Source: Zygnema circumcarinatum (taxonomy: Eukaryota > Streptophyta > Zygnematophyceae > Zygnematales > Zygnemataceae). From it: a stretch of DNA of 64,000 nt. The stretch covers positions 1,183,589 to 1,247,588 of the forward strand of contig CM074809.1 of assembly GCA_037447605.1 (NCBI GenBank), given 5' to 3'. The number at the start of each line of letters is the position of its first letter. Position 1 is the first letter of the stretch. Both the position numbers and the translations under genes were made by a program. The notes below the pieces were generated by a model. It ran no database searches. It was not told the DNA's origin and saw only the letters and a list, made by a program, of their open reading frames with translations. Below, in pieces: positions 1-12,710 of the stretch.

Positions 1-447
1 GAAAGAATGTCTGAATCCAATCGCCTAAAAATCGGCCTGACCGTCTGCAAGAGCCGGCCAAAGGCACAAAACAACCTCAATCTATCTGCTTCGCTGACAA
101 GTTGCACTTGTTCCAATCAAATGCTAGCATAAGCGAAGCATCTCGCCTTTCAAGAACCAAGCTTGCCACAATCAACAAAACAAGCTGCTATGGGAGTAGT
201 CCACAGGCCGGATCAGCTGAGCCAAAAGCTGAGAGGTATCTGTCAGCATAGGCAAAACATTCATGGCTAAAGAAAGGCACTGAAGCCCTGATGACCACTG
301 TCAAACATATGCTCCTACCCTACTATGATCAAGAATGTCCTGATTGTGAAAAGTGAGGAGTAATTTGACTTGCCAATGATCACTCTTCGCTCTCAGCCTC
401 TAGTAATGTGAGTCATTGTTAATGGCAGGATTTCAATTCGTAAGTAC

Positions 448-1781
448 CTTTAAGGCGGCCAAGAACTGGAAACTACTATGGCATCGGAGCAGGTGAAATC
501 GTTCCAAACACGATAGCACGAGCGGGTGGTAACCAGGGCTTCCAGCCGCATGAAAAGACAGCTGTCCTTTGGAAAAGTTCTGCTCTCCTGTTGAAAACGA
601 CTTCGCCTCTCCAAATGAAAAGGGCGGATAACCTTGTGCCCCTGCCAACACAAGGGAATTACAAATATTGATGATCGATGATAAAATAGAAATTTCTGTG
701 GACACCGGCTTAGATTCTTTCAAATATTTTTTTCAGAATAGCTAAATGTCTGAGGACGCTTTCAGTGTGCCGGTGTTGCCAGATCACATTGCAACTGATT
801 TCCACCGAAACCATTGCAGTCTACTTCTCTCATGGAATCGAGTTGGAGTCAATATACATTATTGCAAGCCATCACGTTTATGCTTCCAACTGCAGCGTAA
901 TGCCAGCAAAAAGGACACCGACACTGACACAGAGAGCATTTCGGCTGGCAAAAATTTACAAGAGCTAGCAACAAAATATTGACCTATGCAAATTGTCCGA
1001 AACGAGCTAGAAAAAAATGATTTAAAAGGATTTCTGAAGGTTTTCAAAAGATTTCTATTATATTTGAATTACAACATGGAGAAATAACGTTTGCATAGTC
1101 AAAAAGCTGTAAGAGGTGAGTCATTACTGCGAGCTCCATTAATGCGTGTGTGTAGAAGTTGAAGAAGTCGCAACACATCGACTCGACAATCCAAATCAAA
1201 GAAGAAAACGGCCCCTCCTAAGCCGCCATAAACGACCTTTTCCCACTGCTTGGGAAGAATGCAGGTTACTGCAATCTGGCACCATCGACCTCGCCTTTTT
1301 TTCGTCAAATTGGCTCCATTCCATTAAAATAGCATCTGCAAACTCTCAACTACGTGTATACTGCTTTGATTTCAAGTCTTCAGTAAAAGATAAATGGAAA
1401 GCTTGGATGTCTGCTGCCCATAAGCCCAACTCTGATATAAACTTTTCAAGACTTTTACACTTCTTCAGTTCTTCTTCTGTTCTTCTTCTGTTCTTCTTCT
1501 GTTCTTCTTCTGTTCTTCTGAACTCCTCCTCTACTTCACTATGCTTGCCCACTCAGAAAAGCTTCCATGCTTGCCTGCAAGAGAGCTTGTGTCTTCCCGC
1601 TCCCGGAGGCGCCATGGATTTCAAGAACATGTCCTGCTTGAAGGGCCTCCCTGTCCAGAAACGGCACGGACGTCCAGAAAGGCTCCACGTGGCTTCTTGC
1701 CAGGAAAGTTGCAGCGCTTTCATCAGGAAGAACGAAGTGCTGCATCTCATCTGCAAATTCATCCTCCTCGGGGGCCTCCAT
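448..1781 (-). CDS. XRCC2: XRCC2-like RAD51 paralogue, 3' part missing (off left edge)
   Basis: RAD51-family ATPase of homologous recombination; in animals and plants XRCC2 works with other RAD51 paralogues in the nucleus. Exons seen: 1781-1575, 1275-1128, 641-448; the gene continues past position 1. Exon 1 carries Walker A (GASGSGKT) preceded by GHVLEIH, as in XRCC2. Exon 2 reads IAVTCILPKQW then a hydrophobic Walker B-like stretch (FFFDLDCR) and DVLRLLQLL. Exon 3 ends in CLERFHLLRC...FLAALK. The ATG at 1781 is preceded in frame by a stop 30 nt upstream. Intron 1 is GC-AG (CAG|GCAAGC at 1575/1574), chosen because it restores the family spacing between Walker A and CILP. Exon 3 begins with about 45 residues absent from human XRCC2. 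A TTCTTCTTCTG-type repeat sits in intron 1. The C-terminal half is not in the window. Confidence 0.85.
1440..1530. repeat. TTC/TCTTCTG microsatellite in XRCC2 intron 1
   Basis: Four near-identical copies of a unit built from GTTCTTCTTCT occur in tandem. On the XRCC2 sense strand it is purine-rich (GAAGAA). It lies wholly inside the GC-AG intron and creates spurious Lys/Glu- and Ser-rich open frames. Confidence 0.8.
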
Positions 1782-2965
1782 GGCTGGCGCAAGGCCCTTG
1801 CAGGACTTTCAAGACAAGCTGAGTGATCGCCTGGAGGCTTGGAACGTTCTCCAGCGCAAGTTTGGACAGCAGATTGGCGTTTGGAAAAGAACGAGATGTT
1901 GTGATGATTTCTACTGTTCGTTGCCGGTACTAAAAACAGTTTGCAGTAGATGAATGTAATAAGAAGACACATAATTCGTAGGCAAGCTGGATGCTCACAG
2001 TTCGTGCCGAGGGATAGCCATATTCAAGATATTTCCTCTGTTGTTTTAAAAAAATAACGAGTTCTGGATGGTGTCCAGCTGGAGCCAGAGGCTCCTAAGG
2101 AAGGACAAGAGTGTGCCGATTAATGGCTATAAGTTTGTGAGGTATTCGATTTTCAGCCATGTTGAGCGAGACAACCTTTTGCATCGAAGGTCGGAGAGGA
2201 GCAGTGGCTCTGTTAACGAGCCGAATGAAGGTGAATGCTCTGTTTAATACCCCCCTTTCCTTTTTCATTTTTCAAGAAGAAAAACTTGTCCTTTACGAAT
2301 CAGCACAAAATCAACTGATCAATACCGAGCTTGTGTGGTGTTATGAATGTTCGTTGAATTAAAAAGGGCGCTAGTAATAAGTTTGTCTCTTCTACCCTGT
2401 CTTCTGGCTTTGGTGTGGACGCTTATACAAAATATGCTGCATCTTTGGCGTTCTTTTGGTCAGTTTTCTGATACAAAGAGCCAGCTGTAAGGAAAGTGTT
2501 ATTTCCAGTCAAAATGGCTCATGTGTATTGACCTAATCAGTTATTTGCCTCTCGTAACTGCGCTAAGATTTCCTTTTTAATCGCCTTGCATTTTTCTGTG
2601 CAGTCCTTTTCACCGTCAGCAAATCACGGGATATTGGTATCTCGCAAGACATTGTCATTCGCTCGAACTCTGTGCCTATCCGCTTCTTGAGCAGGTGACT
2701 GAAGTGTTGCTTTAACCGGATTATTATCGGATGAGAGTCTCGTTCTCTACCTTTTCTTGCCATATGGAATGTTCCTGCTTCAATGAGTCGAAGGCGTCGA
2801 AGCTCTAAGTCCCTAATGGCTCTATCTTGAAACAGTATCAGTAGCTGCTCAAAGGCTTGAACTCTATTTTCTGCCAGCATTCTCTTAATTTAGAGTTTCT
2901 GCTTTTTCGAGCCTGCCGTTGAGGATGTCATCTGTTTTTTTGAAATCATAAAATTAATTCTTTAG
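1782..2965. promoter_or_regulatory. XRCC2 / ABC1K divergent intergenic region
   Basis: This holds the 5' flank of XRCC2 on the minus strand and the unresolved 5' end of the ABC1K gene on the plus strand. One candidate first ABC1K exon is 2159-2230 (ATG, 24 codons, then GTGAAT), but its intron phase does not match the first certain ABC1K exon, so I did not join it. A 105-residue basic open frame at 2880-2563 (-) has no recognisable homology; I do not call it a gene. Confidence 0.4.
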
Positions 2966-5900
2966 CAAGGTTGGAGCACATTGCAGCAATTTCAACTCCG
3001 ATTCCGCCTGTAGACATTGCAAGTTTCCAGCGTGGGCGCGGGAAAGCGAAACCTGGCAAAAGGGCGACCCTGGAGACCCCTTCAGCAAAGATTTTAGATT
3101 TCCTAAAACAAGGCATTCGGGGTTTGAAGGTGTTAGGAACTTTAGCATACGCAGTAGCAGCAATGTGGCTAATCGCGGTAAACCAACACTGGCCGAGCGT
3201 AGACTGTCCCCTCCTGGGATCAAAAACAACTCGCCGGATGTTCATTCTCCAGGTCGGATCAAAAATGTGTCTTCTCTTGGCAGCAAGTCGGATCTATGGG
3301 ATTCATACGACCCTAAAGCTATTGCTGATTACTATCGCTGGCGACCGTTGTCCGTTTTTCTGAGGGCTGCAAGCGTCACTTCCGAAATTGTTATGCTGCG
3401 CCTTTGGAGATACTTTGAGCCTGATATTGCTAAACGGGCAGTAAAGGTGCGGTCTTGCCCAATATCCACGAGATAGACAAGACGAGACTTGTCGAAACTG
3501 ACAAGTTTTGCCATAGTGTCGAGAGTTTTTCACCAGATTAGGTTAGCGAGGAAGGAAATTCAGTGACGTGGGAGATCACAGGCTGGTTTAAGCTAGATAC
3601 TAGCGTCGTATAGGCTTACAATTTTGGTCAATTTTGGTTTTGCTTGAAGCCGGGTAAGTTCTGGTACTGGTTTCTTCTTGTTGTCAGTGCTCTGTGAGCA
3701 CGTAGAAATCTGCTTTAAACGAATTTGGGTGTTTTGCAGAGCAGCTCGCCTGTCCCTCATCTCTTGCAATGTCTCGCCTTATTTTGATTTGGGCCGTTTG
3801 AGGGGGAGTGATCTGGCAGCTTCGACAAAGCCTCATTCGGCTCGGCCCCTTTTACATCAAGGTAACAACGATCAATAGCCATTGCCAAAGCAAAACAGTC
3901 TAAGTTGCGTCAGGGTATAATTCCTCATTGAGTACTTCCAGTCTCGGCGGAAGAATGCTCCGAGACATGCAGGTTCTCACGTGAAGCATGAACCAACCAA
4001 ATATGATTGATTGATTCTTTTTTTTTTTTTTTTTTTTTTTCATGCTGATTGTATCTTACCTGTTGTTTATGTCTTTGTGGTGAGGGGCAGATAGGCCAAG
4101 CTCTGGCCACCCGCCCCGATGTGTTGCCGGGTATCTACTGCCAAGAGTTGGCCAAGTTGCAGGACCAAATTCCCCCTTTTCCAACATCTCTTGCACTGAC
4201 TTTCTTGGAAGCTGAACTTGGCGTTCCTCCTTCTGAAGTCTTCGCAGAAATATCACCAGAGCCGGTTGCTGCCGCTTCTCTAGGGCAGGTCTACCGCGGT
4301 GAGAATTTTCTGTTCAGACCTTCAGAACTAGTTTTGATGCGTCCAATGCAGACACTGAAAGAGCATGTTATGAAGGTTGTAGGCTCCTGCAACTCATTTT
4401 GCATCTAACTGGTATTGTGGGGCTTTATTGTGTTTGCATTGTTCGCAGCTCGTCTACAATCTGGAGAGAATGTGGCTGTAAAGGTGCAACGACCCGGGCT
4501 TGTCAGTCGGCTCGCACTGGATGCTCATCTGCTGCGAATTATTGCAGCTCGGTTGCAGCATTATTTTAAGGCTAACTCAGATCTGGTTGCACTCGTAGAT
4601 GAGTTGGTACGCTTCCCACCTTCCTGCGTGTGATGAATGCAATTTGCTCCAAATCAGGTTGTGTTTCTTTGGATCGAGTTTCATTCTAGATCTCTTCTTT
4701 TTGGCATGATTGCTTGGCAGTTGGTACTTTCAAATCCGTCAATACGTGGCAGCTCTTAGATGTCGTCCTCCATCCTCAACATCTCTGTCTATGCGTTCTT
4801 TTTGCATGCCCTCCCTCTCTCCCTCTCTCCCTCTCTCTCTCTCTCCCTCTCTCCCTCTCTCCCTCTCCCTCTCCCTCTCTCCCTCTCCCTCTCCCTCTCT
4901 CCCTCTCTCCCTCTCTCCCTCTCTCCCCCTCTCCCTCTCTCTGAAGTCTTGCATTGCAATGGCTTGTGGAGCACACGCCATCTTGACATGGCGAAAGTGC
5001 GCGATCTGGCAGGTGGGACGACTATTCGAAGAGGTGGATTACATTCGGGAAGGCAACAATGCAGAGCGATTTGCTGCTTTGTATGCGGTGGACCCAAACC
5101 TTCCTGGCCCACCTGGTAAGCTCTAGAACAATCCACCCTGCAACAATGCCATCATCACTTCCCCATGTGCCTCTTTCTTTCGTTCTTTCTTTCTTTCTTT
5201 CTTTCCTTTTTCTTTCTTTCTTTCTTTTTTCTTTCTTTCTTTATTGTGAAACAGAGACGGCAGGCTGGTCTTGACGAAGGTCTTGACCTTTACTTGGCAG
5301 GTGTTGGCGGACAAAATGCCATGGCTGAGCGTGTTGGTGGAGGGATTAAAGTGCCTGCTATTTTCTGGAAAAGCACAAGCAGGAGAGTTCTTACAATGGA
5401 GGTTTGTACTCCTGTCTGCTGACTCCTATTAGCCACCGAAAAGCCTGCAGCTTCAAGCACCCTGAAGCTTTTTCAATCGTATAGGATGCTGCTTCGTTTC
5501 TCACATTGTGTTGTAAAGGTTCAGTTTTTTTATCTGGAGCAATCACCATTGTTCCAATGGAATGGCTTTCTCGATCTTGCAGTGGATTGACAGCATCAAA
5601 CTTACAGATCACAAGGCCATCGAAGAGGCAAAGTTGGACGTGCAGCATCTGGTAGATCTGGTGAGTTAGTTGCACAAGAATTCCTTCTGTCACTTCATGG
5701 CAAGGTTGTATGACTCTTTTTCTACAGCAGACAGTTGAAGCAGGTAATTTGGTTCCTTAATTCTTATTGCCTATGCCATATGTTTGTGTAGAGATCCCAT
5801 CGCTAACAAGGGGAGGAAAAACTTAAAGTTCTGGTGTGAGCACTTCACCACTTCGTAGATATGTGTCAGCATGATGTGCTGCTTATGTATAAATTTTCGA

Positions 5901-8502
5901 AGCAGTTGCCATTCTAGGGCAACGCGCCTTTTTGACATATACCACGTGGCAAGTTACTGGAGAGCATGCTCTATGCAAATCTTTGTCTTGCAAGAAAAAT
6001 GACGTTATCACATCGTTTATGTGGTCTTGGGGCAGGGAGTAATGTGCTCTCTACGGCAGCTACTGGAGGAGGGCTTCTTCCATGCAGACCCTCATCCTGG
6101 CAATGTTGTTGCGACAAAACATGGGCAGCTTGTGTACTTCGACTTCGGGATGATGAGTGAAATGCGCCGCGAATACCGCATCGGCCTCATTCGGACGGTG
6201 CTTGCCATAACCTCTTACGAGTGCTGTTCTTCTACGGTAACCTATGTTCTCTGTTAAACTGCAGAATGGTAGGTCAAGGATAAAGGCTGAATTTTCACCT
6301 CTGTCTTTGTTTTGCTGCAGCTCGTGCACTTTGTAAATCGAGATGCTGCTGGTCTTGCAAAAGATTTCGATCTTCTTGGTTTTCTCCCTCCAGCAGCTCC
6401 ATTGGACGATATTACAGAAGCGTTGAGGGAGACTTTCGCTGCTCAAGGAAGCCGTGCAAGCATGGATTTCCAGGCAGGCATTACATTGCCAGTATCTCTC
6501 TTAGGATTTGGGAATAAGCCCAATTTGGCCATGGGAAGCTATCATCCTGAGTTCGTCCTAGATCACAGTCGAAAGTAGAGGGGTATGGGGCAACTCATTT
6601 TATGTGGGCCTGTACAAGGCATTGCGTTGAGTGACTTAAACAATAGTGTGAATATTTGTTGCATTTTGTGAACTTTTCCCCTTCTTACTGCAATATTTGT
6701 GAGACAGAAACAAGTTATAAAGCCTTGGCATGCTATGTGGGCCATTCTCTTATGCAGAGTATCATGCTGCAATTGTCTTCTGTGATGCGCGAGTTTGGTT
6801 TTCGTCTACCAGTTGAGTTTGCAATGGTGATTCGTGCTCTCGGCTCATTGGAGGGCACAGCAACTACGCTTGATCCCTCTTTCAAGGTACGTCTTTCTTG
6901 CAGACTTTTCTGTATCATCCTCAAATGGGCAACTTTCCACCGTGGTAAAGCAACCCTGCCTCAGCTCCCTGTTTAGTTTGGCTCATCGAATGCGACGTTC
7001 TGCCACCTTCCAGGTGGTGGCTTCCGCATATCCCTTCATTGTAGGGCGCCTTCTTGTGGAAGCGGGACCGGAAATGCGTGCAATTTTGCGTGAGCTTCTT
7101 ATTCGACCAGATGGTTCCATTCGTTGGAACCGTTTTGAACGACTAGTAAGTCCTAATCTCGATACCTTTGTATTGGAAACGCGTGTTTGTGGGGTAGTTG
7201 AAAGACAGGAAAACACTGTTCCTAGCAACATGTTCTTTTGAGAGACTTGGGAAGTCAGCAAAGGTCTTCTCTGCATGCACAGGAATTCAGCCACTTCCGA
7301 GACTACTATGCTAAAAAGCTGTCTTGTTGTCCACATCTACGTGACAGGTACTGGCAGTGGCCGATCAGGCTCGTCCAAATTCATTAGAGAGAGGCAAGGA
7401 AAAGCAAGAAATCCCACGTGTGGACACACTCACGGGAGTGGGACTTCGAGGAGCATTCAATAGGAGAGCAGTGGTGGCTGCTGCTGCAGACCTGTTGGAT
7501 TTTATCCTCTCAGACAATGGCGTTCTTGTCCGAGTAGGCATTGTTCGGGATGTGGTTCATGCTGCAGATGAGGTCATCCGTGAATCGCTCTATAAAAGGG
7601 TCCGTTATAGTCCTGAAGAGGTCCATGAAAACAAAGTTGAAGGGCTTAGGTCTGGAGAGAGGGGGTACGTGCAAGATGATTCTCATGCAGGAGCTAATGG
7701 GTCTGATTCAACAGAAGAAGTTGACAAAAGTGGGGAGGAGTTTCATCGGGCTGCTACGATGGCGAGCAGCAGGAGTACCTTGAGCTCAAAGTCAGAGGGA
7801 GGGTCACTGACATTGGGAGGAGTTGCAGAGAGAGAGGAAGGAACAGTTCGAGGAGTAATTCATGTTGGAGAAAAAAGCAATGGGAAAACAGAATTTGCAG
7901 GGGAAAAGCGCACCAGTGAAAGGACTGAGGATGTGGAGACAACAGAGATAGTGACTGATTTCAGCCAAAAGGAAGGAAATACAAGATCGTCGGACAAGCC
8001 TTCTAAGGTACGACTGATTCCGTTCTCCACAGCTGACATTTGATCGTCTGTAAAACTGTGTAGTAATTTTAAGAGGTTCCGAGCGAAGTAGTGTGGTTGG
8101 TACATAACGTTTCCACTGAAAACCTCCGACAACTTCTTGTCGGGAGCCTGCCTGTTGTGTTCTTCATGAAACCATGCCCTGTGTTTTAGGAGACTGACCT
8201 CAGAAACTCAGAAATGATGTAAAGATCGAAACAAAAGCAATGGCAGATGCTTATTCTTCTTGTATTCCCTGCAGGAGGATACTGCCTCAGATCGACTTGC
8301 AAGCGGTTTACGCGCAGCAGGAGCTGCCATGGGCAACGCACCCGAGCTGTGGGTGCCCCTATTGGTCCGTACGGCTACTAGGAAAGAAGCCCAAGATATG
8401 GGGGGGGCCATGCTACATGGTGTATCGGAATGCTACACAAAGGCCACTGCTGAAGCTTCCTGGTTGGCGCTCTCTTCATGGCTGCGGAAGGTCAACCGAT
8501 AG
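2966..8502 (+). CDS. ABC1K: Plastid-type ABC1 atypical kinase (ABC1K/UbiB family), 5' end unresolved
   Basis: ABC1K proteins are atypical protein kinases; plant plastid members sit in thylakoids and plastoglobules and regulate prenyl-lipid (tocopherol, plastoquinone) metabolism. Exons: ~2966-3446, 3820-3861, 4091-4298, 4449-4606, 5013-5115, 5301-5401, 5583-5660, 6036-6197, 6321-6473, 6758-6886, 7014-7145, 7348-8007, 8275-8502. Phases agree throughout. The family KxGQ motif is split by an intron (K|IGQALATRPDVLP). The alanine-rich loop (PVAAASLGQVY), the ATP-binding lysine (VAVKVQRPG), HADPHPGN and DFGMM are all intact, so it should be active. The intron after 6473 has a GC donor (CAG|GCAGGC). 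The 7348-8007 exon adds about 150 polar, acidic, probably disordered residues before a short conserved tail. Several introns hold pyrimidine microsatellites. The transit-peptide exon was not found, and the subfamily is not assigned. Confidence 0.92.
4018..4041 (+). repeat. Poly-T tract in ABC1K intron
   Basis: Homopolymer of about 24 T, ~50 nt upstream of the acceptor of the exon starting at 4091; it may extend the polypyrimidine tract. Confidence 0.9.
4807..4944 (+). repeat. CCCTCTCT microsatellite in ABC1K intron
   Basis: About 138 nt of almost pure C/T built from CCCTCTCT and CCCTCT units, within the intron before the exon at 5013. All pyrimidines lie on the sense strand. Confidence 0.95.
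5168..5242 (+). repeat. TTTC microsatellite in ABC1K intron
   Basis: TTTC repeats of about 75 nt with a few interruptions lie in the intron between the exons ending at 5115 and starting at 5301. The tract is again pyrimidine-rich on the sense strand. Confidence 0.95.
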
Positions 8503-9721
8503 ACATCGTGCGGCTGACAGTCTTGCCATCATCATGAGGTTATGATGGCATTGGTTGTATGTAAAGGGGGCTTTATTGATCACGGGCCGGCTATTCGTGA
8601 ATGGAAAGTTGAAGCTGTGTAGGAGCTGAGTTGTACCGAGAGGTTTGGTCGGACCGATTATTAAAGGATCTGCAAAGTTGAGGGTCTTTGTCCTCCAGAT
8701 GTGGAATAAGACGCAGCATTTGCGAAGGTCGGGAGTTTTTGGCTTTGTGAACACGCGCCTGCGTTCTGTACTTCCGTCGGTGCTCTGGATGGTAACGGAA
8801 TTAGAGAGTACCACTCGGTGTCTTCTCCGCAAATGTCGATTATTGTTGTCTAAAAGTGGATATCATTCATGCTTCAGTTACTGTACATGTGTCTAGAAAT
8901 GGTCATTTTCGCCTTTCTAAATCGTTCAATATTTTCCTTGTGAACTTTTGTCTTTGTGTGTGTCGTCTTTGACGCACCGTGGCCTTTCGCTTGCGCTGCC
9001 TCTCCATTTGCCCGTTATCAGTAGTGAGGCTTCCGAATGTAGAGCTCGGACTCACCAGCCTTACTTGAAGGGTGATAAGTTACTAAACAGAGGCGTATAC
9101 ATCGCTTTTGACTGACTGAAGCGTGGCACTAAAAAGTGGTTAGATTGTCATGGAGTATTGAATAAAAAATGCTCGTCACTCACGAAGACACATTTTTAGT
9201 CACAGTTATTTTCAGATTCGTTCTACTTTTGTTTTTAGTTAGTAATTACCTGTAATTGTAGTCATTTCATCTGTAACTACTGATTACGAATCAATAAGCT
9301 CGACATTATATCGGCGAGGAAACTCTTTATCTTGCATTGTAGTTCGGTTGAGAGTGATCCAGTTTAGCATTTTTTTTTTTTTTTTTTTGTTACTTCCGAG
9401 ATGATCTGCCATCCCTAGTCTCTGGTCCTTAGGGCTTTCAGGGTGAAAGAGTAAATCAAATAGGGAGAAAGGCAATCCATCCAAGCATATGGCCGATAAA
9501 AAAAGAGGGAAATAATCGCGTCTCTTAAAAAAAATATTTACAAAAACGTACAACATGGACCTTGAGGCAAGAACCTAAGGACCTTTACATTCCTAGTGAA
9601 GCAAGCTCAGCCTATAAATAAATTTTGCAATTGCGGTTGAAGTCAACCTAAAGACATCTCACAAAAACAGTGTATTGTATTGCGCCACTTCATCTCAGAT
9701 GTCCGGCAAGACTCCGACTCC
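8503..9721. other. Intergenic region between convergent ABC1K and VTE4
   Basis: This contains both 3' ends. A/T-rich stretches (about 9160-9300) and a poly-T run near 9370-9388 are the only visible structure. No coding homology was seen in any frame. Confidence 0.5.
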
Positions 9722-12710
9722 CTATTTTGGCTTCTGCGCAGTTATGAGAGCAAACTTGATCAGCCCTCTTTGAAAGCCTTGCACCATGAGAAACATGGCT
9801 AATGCTCCCCGCATGGTTGTCCATCCTGCATGACAGAGCAGGTATGTGAGCGGGGGGGAACAGAGAGGGAACACTGATCCAAGACTCTTAGTTTAAGGTC
9901 TCCTAGTTTATTGGACTCTTAATCCAATAGACTTGCAGTGCACAGCAGGTCGTTTCAGCAGCAACGATGAAGAACCGTAAGGCCAGAAGAAGAACATTCT
10001 AGAATGGTGGAAGACCTTAAACTACGAGAGGAAATTATCGAAAGTGACTTCGAATGATGCAGCTGGCATCACTAACGTACCTGATCTCAGAAGCCCCACC
10101 AGGCCCTTTATGCTCATCGCAGAGGCAATAACTGCTGGCCAGAAGGGCGTTACGAACTCCGTCCAGTCAGTCGACTTTACCTCCTGCGAGTTCCTTCCCC
10201 CCCGTACGAAGTTACTAATGAAAATCTCCTATTACTTTCTCAAAACGAGCTCATTCACATCATAGAAAAAGTTGCATGCATGATAGAATGTCTTCGTCGG
10301 CCCATCGTCAAGAGGTTGGACGAGGAAAGGGGCATAGGCACACCTGTAAGCCAACTTCCTTGGCCAGCCTAACATAATCGTCCGCGGAGCACCAAGCTGG
10401 GAGATAGTAAGCGCTGCAGATTCTATCAAGAAGAGCCTGAAAACGAGCCATACAGAACCTCCCATCTGTTTGGCCTCAGAAACTTGTCATCCAAACAAAA
10501 TGAATGACAGCACCTGGCTTCATATTAAGAGCCAGAATCAAAATAACGACAATGCAAGAGATTACTATCAATTGGTCAAACGCGATGCAGTTTTAGTTTT
10601 TTTTTTTTTTTTTTTTTTTAGTTTTAGTTTTAGTTTTAGTTTTTTTTCAGTTCGCTCTGTAGTTTCGACATGAGATGTGAGAGAAACGGGAGATGGAATT
10701 GCAAGGAAGGCAAGGAAAGGAAAATGTCAGGGGAAAAGAAGAGTGGGGAAGAGGGCTTTGGAGGAGGACTTGTCCAACCCTCGGAATTCACCTCCTCGTC
10801 CCCTGTGAGCGAGGTCTCCCCCTCTTGCAGATTCCGGTGGCACCAAGTCACAATGATGATTCTTCCTCCCGGTGCCGTCACCCTCGCCAGTTCACCTACA
10901 AACTGACACCTCCGCCCCCCAGCTACGTCAGGCTACTTCAAAAAGTCACCCTCTGCAACAGTGAAAAGTCACCTGCACCATAGGAAACCAAAGAAAATGG
11001 TAACTTGAGAAAGGAATGGTGTAGCCCAAGAGAGTGGACAATAGAACCATTAATTCAAGTTCAAACTCGAGGTCGATCAAAAACATTGAAGCTACCTGGG
11101 GCTTGTTTGGCATGTGCTCTCCACTTTCCATAGACCAGACGAGATCAAACTCGCCATCAGGAAACGGCTGTTTAAGGGCATCCGCCACCTGTACGGTGAC
11201 CTGCAATCCAGATCCACGGAGCGAAATATTTTATCAAGGATGAACGAACATCACAGTGAGCAGTCGTGTTAACAGAATACTCAATGTTCCACAACCAATC
11301 ACCTCAGCTGAGGAACAAAACGTTCAGACAAAAAGCGTAATGTTCTTAAACATCAACCTTGCATTGCACCCCGGCCTGTTGAGTTCAACCCTTCGCAGCA
11401 TCAACCTTCGGCAATGCGCTAGTTACCTGATTGGCTAGTCCTTGGGCGGCACAAATGGCATTGGCCCTTTGAGCCTGCACAGGGCTCAAAGTGATCCCTG
11501 TCACCTTAGCTCCATATTTCCTTGCCAGGTGGCGAGCACTGCCCCCAATACCGCAGCCTACATCAACGACGGACCGAGGCCGTTCGTTCTCTCCAGCTGT
11601 TGTTCCAGCAACAGGAGAAATACAATGAAACAACACATCATCGTTAAATGTATAACTCTCAAAGAAAAAGGCCAGTCACGACAGTGGAGAGTCGAGCGAC
11701 GGATCAACAAAGCCTGCTCCATGGACATTTCAAAATTATCCAAATCCATTTTTGAACATTCCGCCGCATCAACACCAGAAGCAGCTAAACAAGTCATTTA
11801 GCAACTAAACTTGAGTGAGCAAGGACGCCACCAAACAAGTATCTAAGTGTACCAGGAATGCCGGCCCACGAAAGCGAGTTCTCGATCATATCGATCTGTG
11901 CTTGGCGGTGATCCACCGTTTGACCCAGAGGGTAATAGCCGTGGTGCATGTGCTCTCCCCACATATCTTCCCACAAGCTTGACGAAGCATCATAAAAGCT
12001 CGCAATGCCCTGCTTCAGCTCCACATTATCGTCCACTACCGCTTCCTGAAAGGGCAGAACAACAAGAATTTTGGCTTTAGTAGGTTTAAGAAATTGAAGC
12101 CAAACCTGAGCGTTTCGGCTATGCGTATTGCAGCTTGACGAGCCTCAGTGGCTGTTTGAGATCCACGGATGGTAAGTACAACCGAAGATGGGTAGACGGA
12201 TAAAGCCACTTTAGCAAGGATATAAACACCTAAACCTGTCTTCTGGCAATATCTCTACTCGCCAATTCCAGAATGCAATGCATGAAGTTTTTCCAAACGC
12301 CCTGGTGGAGAAACGGCCCATTTCAAAGACAAGAAACTTTCCACGATCGACTAGTTCACTATTGACTTGAGAGCGGCAGTTTAAAACGTTGAGTTGCTGT
12401 TCTATTTATGAGCAGTTCAAGACAGCGAGTGAAATCGTTCCGCAGCACATGAAAACAAGCACGATGGGAGCACCTGCACGACTGTAGCTTTCGCAGAAAC
12501 ATCGCACATTGTCCTTCTCTTATAAATTCTACAGGGCGCAGCTACAGCTGGCGACGATGAGATGCCTTGCGCAGTAATAGCTTGCAGACGGACGGACTTG
12601 CGTTGAGCGTGGGAAGAAAAACTTGAACAACCTGCAGAATAATTCCCTTTAAGAGGCGACAGCGGGCAGACAGAGGGCGCTGCAAAACGGGCGCTGTTGA
12701 CCAGAGCCAT
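9722..12710 (-). CDS. VTE4: Gamma-tocopherol methyltransferase (plastid)
   Basis: SAM-dependent methyltransferase that turns gamma- into alpha-tocopherol (and delta- into beta-) in plastids; last step of vitamin E synthesis. Eight exons: 12710-12474, 12045-11853, 11596-11427, 11200-11096, 10902-10792, 10436-10344, 10183-10081, 9825-9722. All phases fit, giving 371 residues. Exon 1 is a Ser/Ala-rich transit-like leader of 79 residues. Exon 2 has LWEDMWGEHMHHGYY. SAM motif I is VVDVGCGIGGSARHLA followed by GITLSPVQAQRAN; motif II is FDLVWSMESGEHMP; motif III is APGGRIIIVTWCHRNL. The C-terminus has YYLPAWCSADDYV, PFWPAVI and GLIKFALITAQKPK. The ATG at 12710 is the first in frame; the upstream GTG at 12719 is not needed. 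It shares its upstream region head to head with VTE2. Confidence 0.96.
10587..10647 (+). repeat. Poly-T / TTTTAG repeat in VTE4 intron
   Basis: A T-homopolymer of about 23 nt flanked by five or so TTTTAG units lies inside the intron between the exons ending at 10792 and starting at 10436. The unit resembles a degenerate telomere repeat but is probably a simple-sequence expansion. Confidence 0.85.

Noticed and set aside
1146-1826. 226-codon open frame on plus strand
   Set aside because: It is antisense to XRCC2 exons 1-2 and the intronic repeat; the minus strand has the RAD51-family motifs.
2563-2880. 105-codon basic open frame on minus strand
   Set aside because: No recognised domain and no splice partners; it lies between divergent gene starts. 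It could be real but is unsupported.
12115-12190. Possible extra VTE4 exon (TATEARQAAIRIAETLR, minus strand)
   Set aside because: Its donor phase would introduce a stop when joined to the next exon, and exon 1 to exon 2 already joins in phase.
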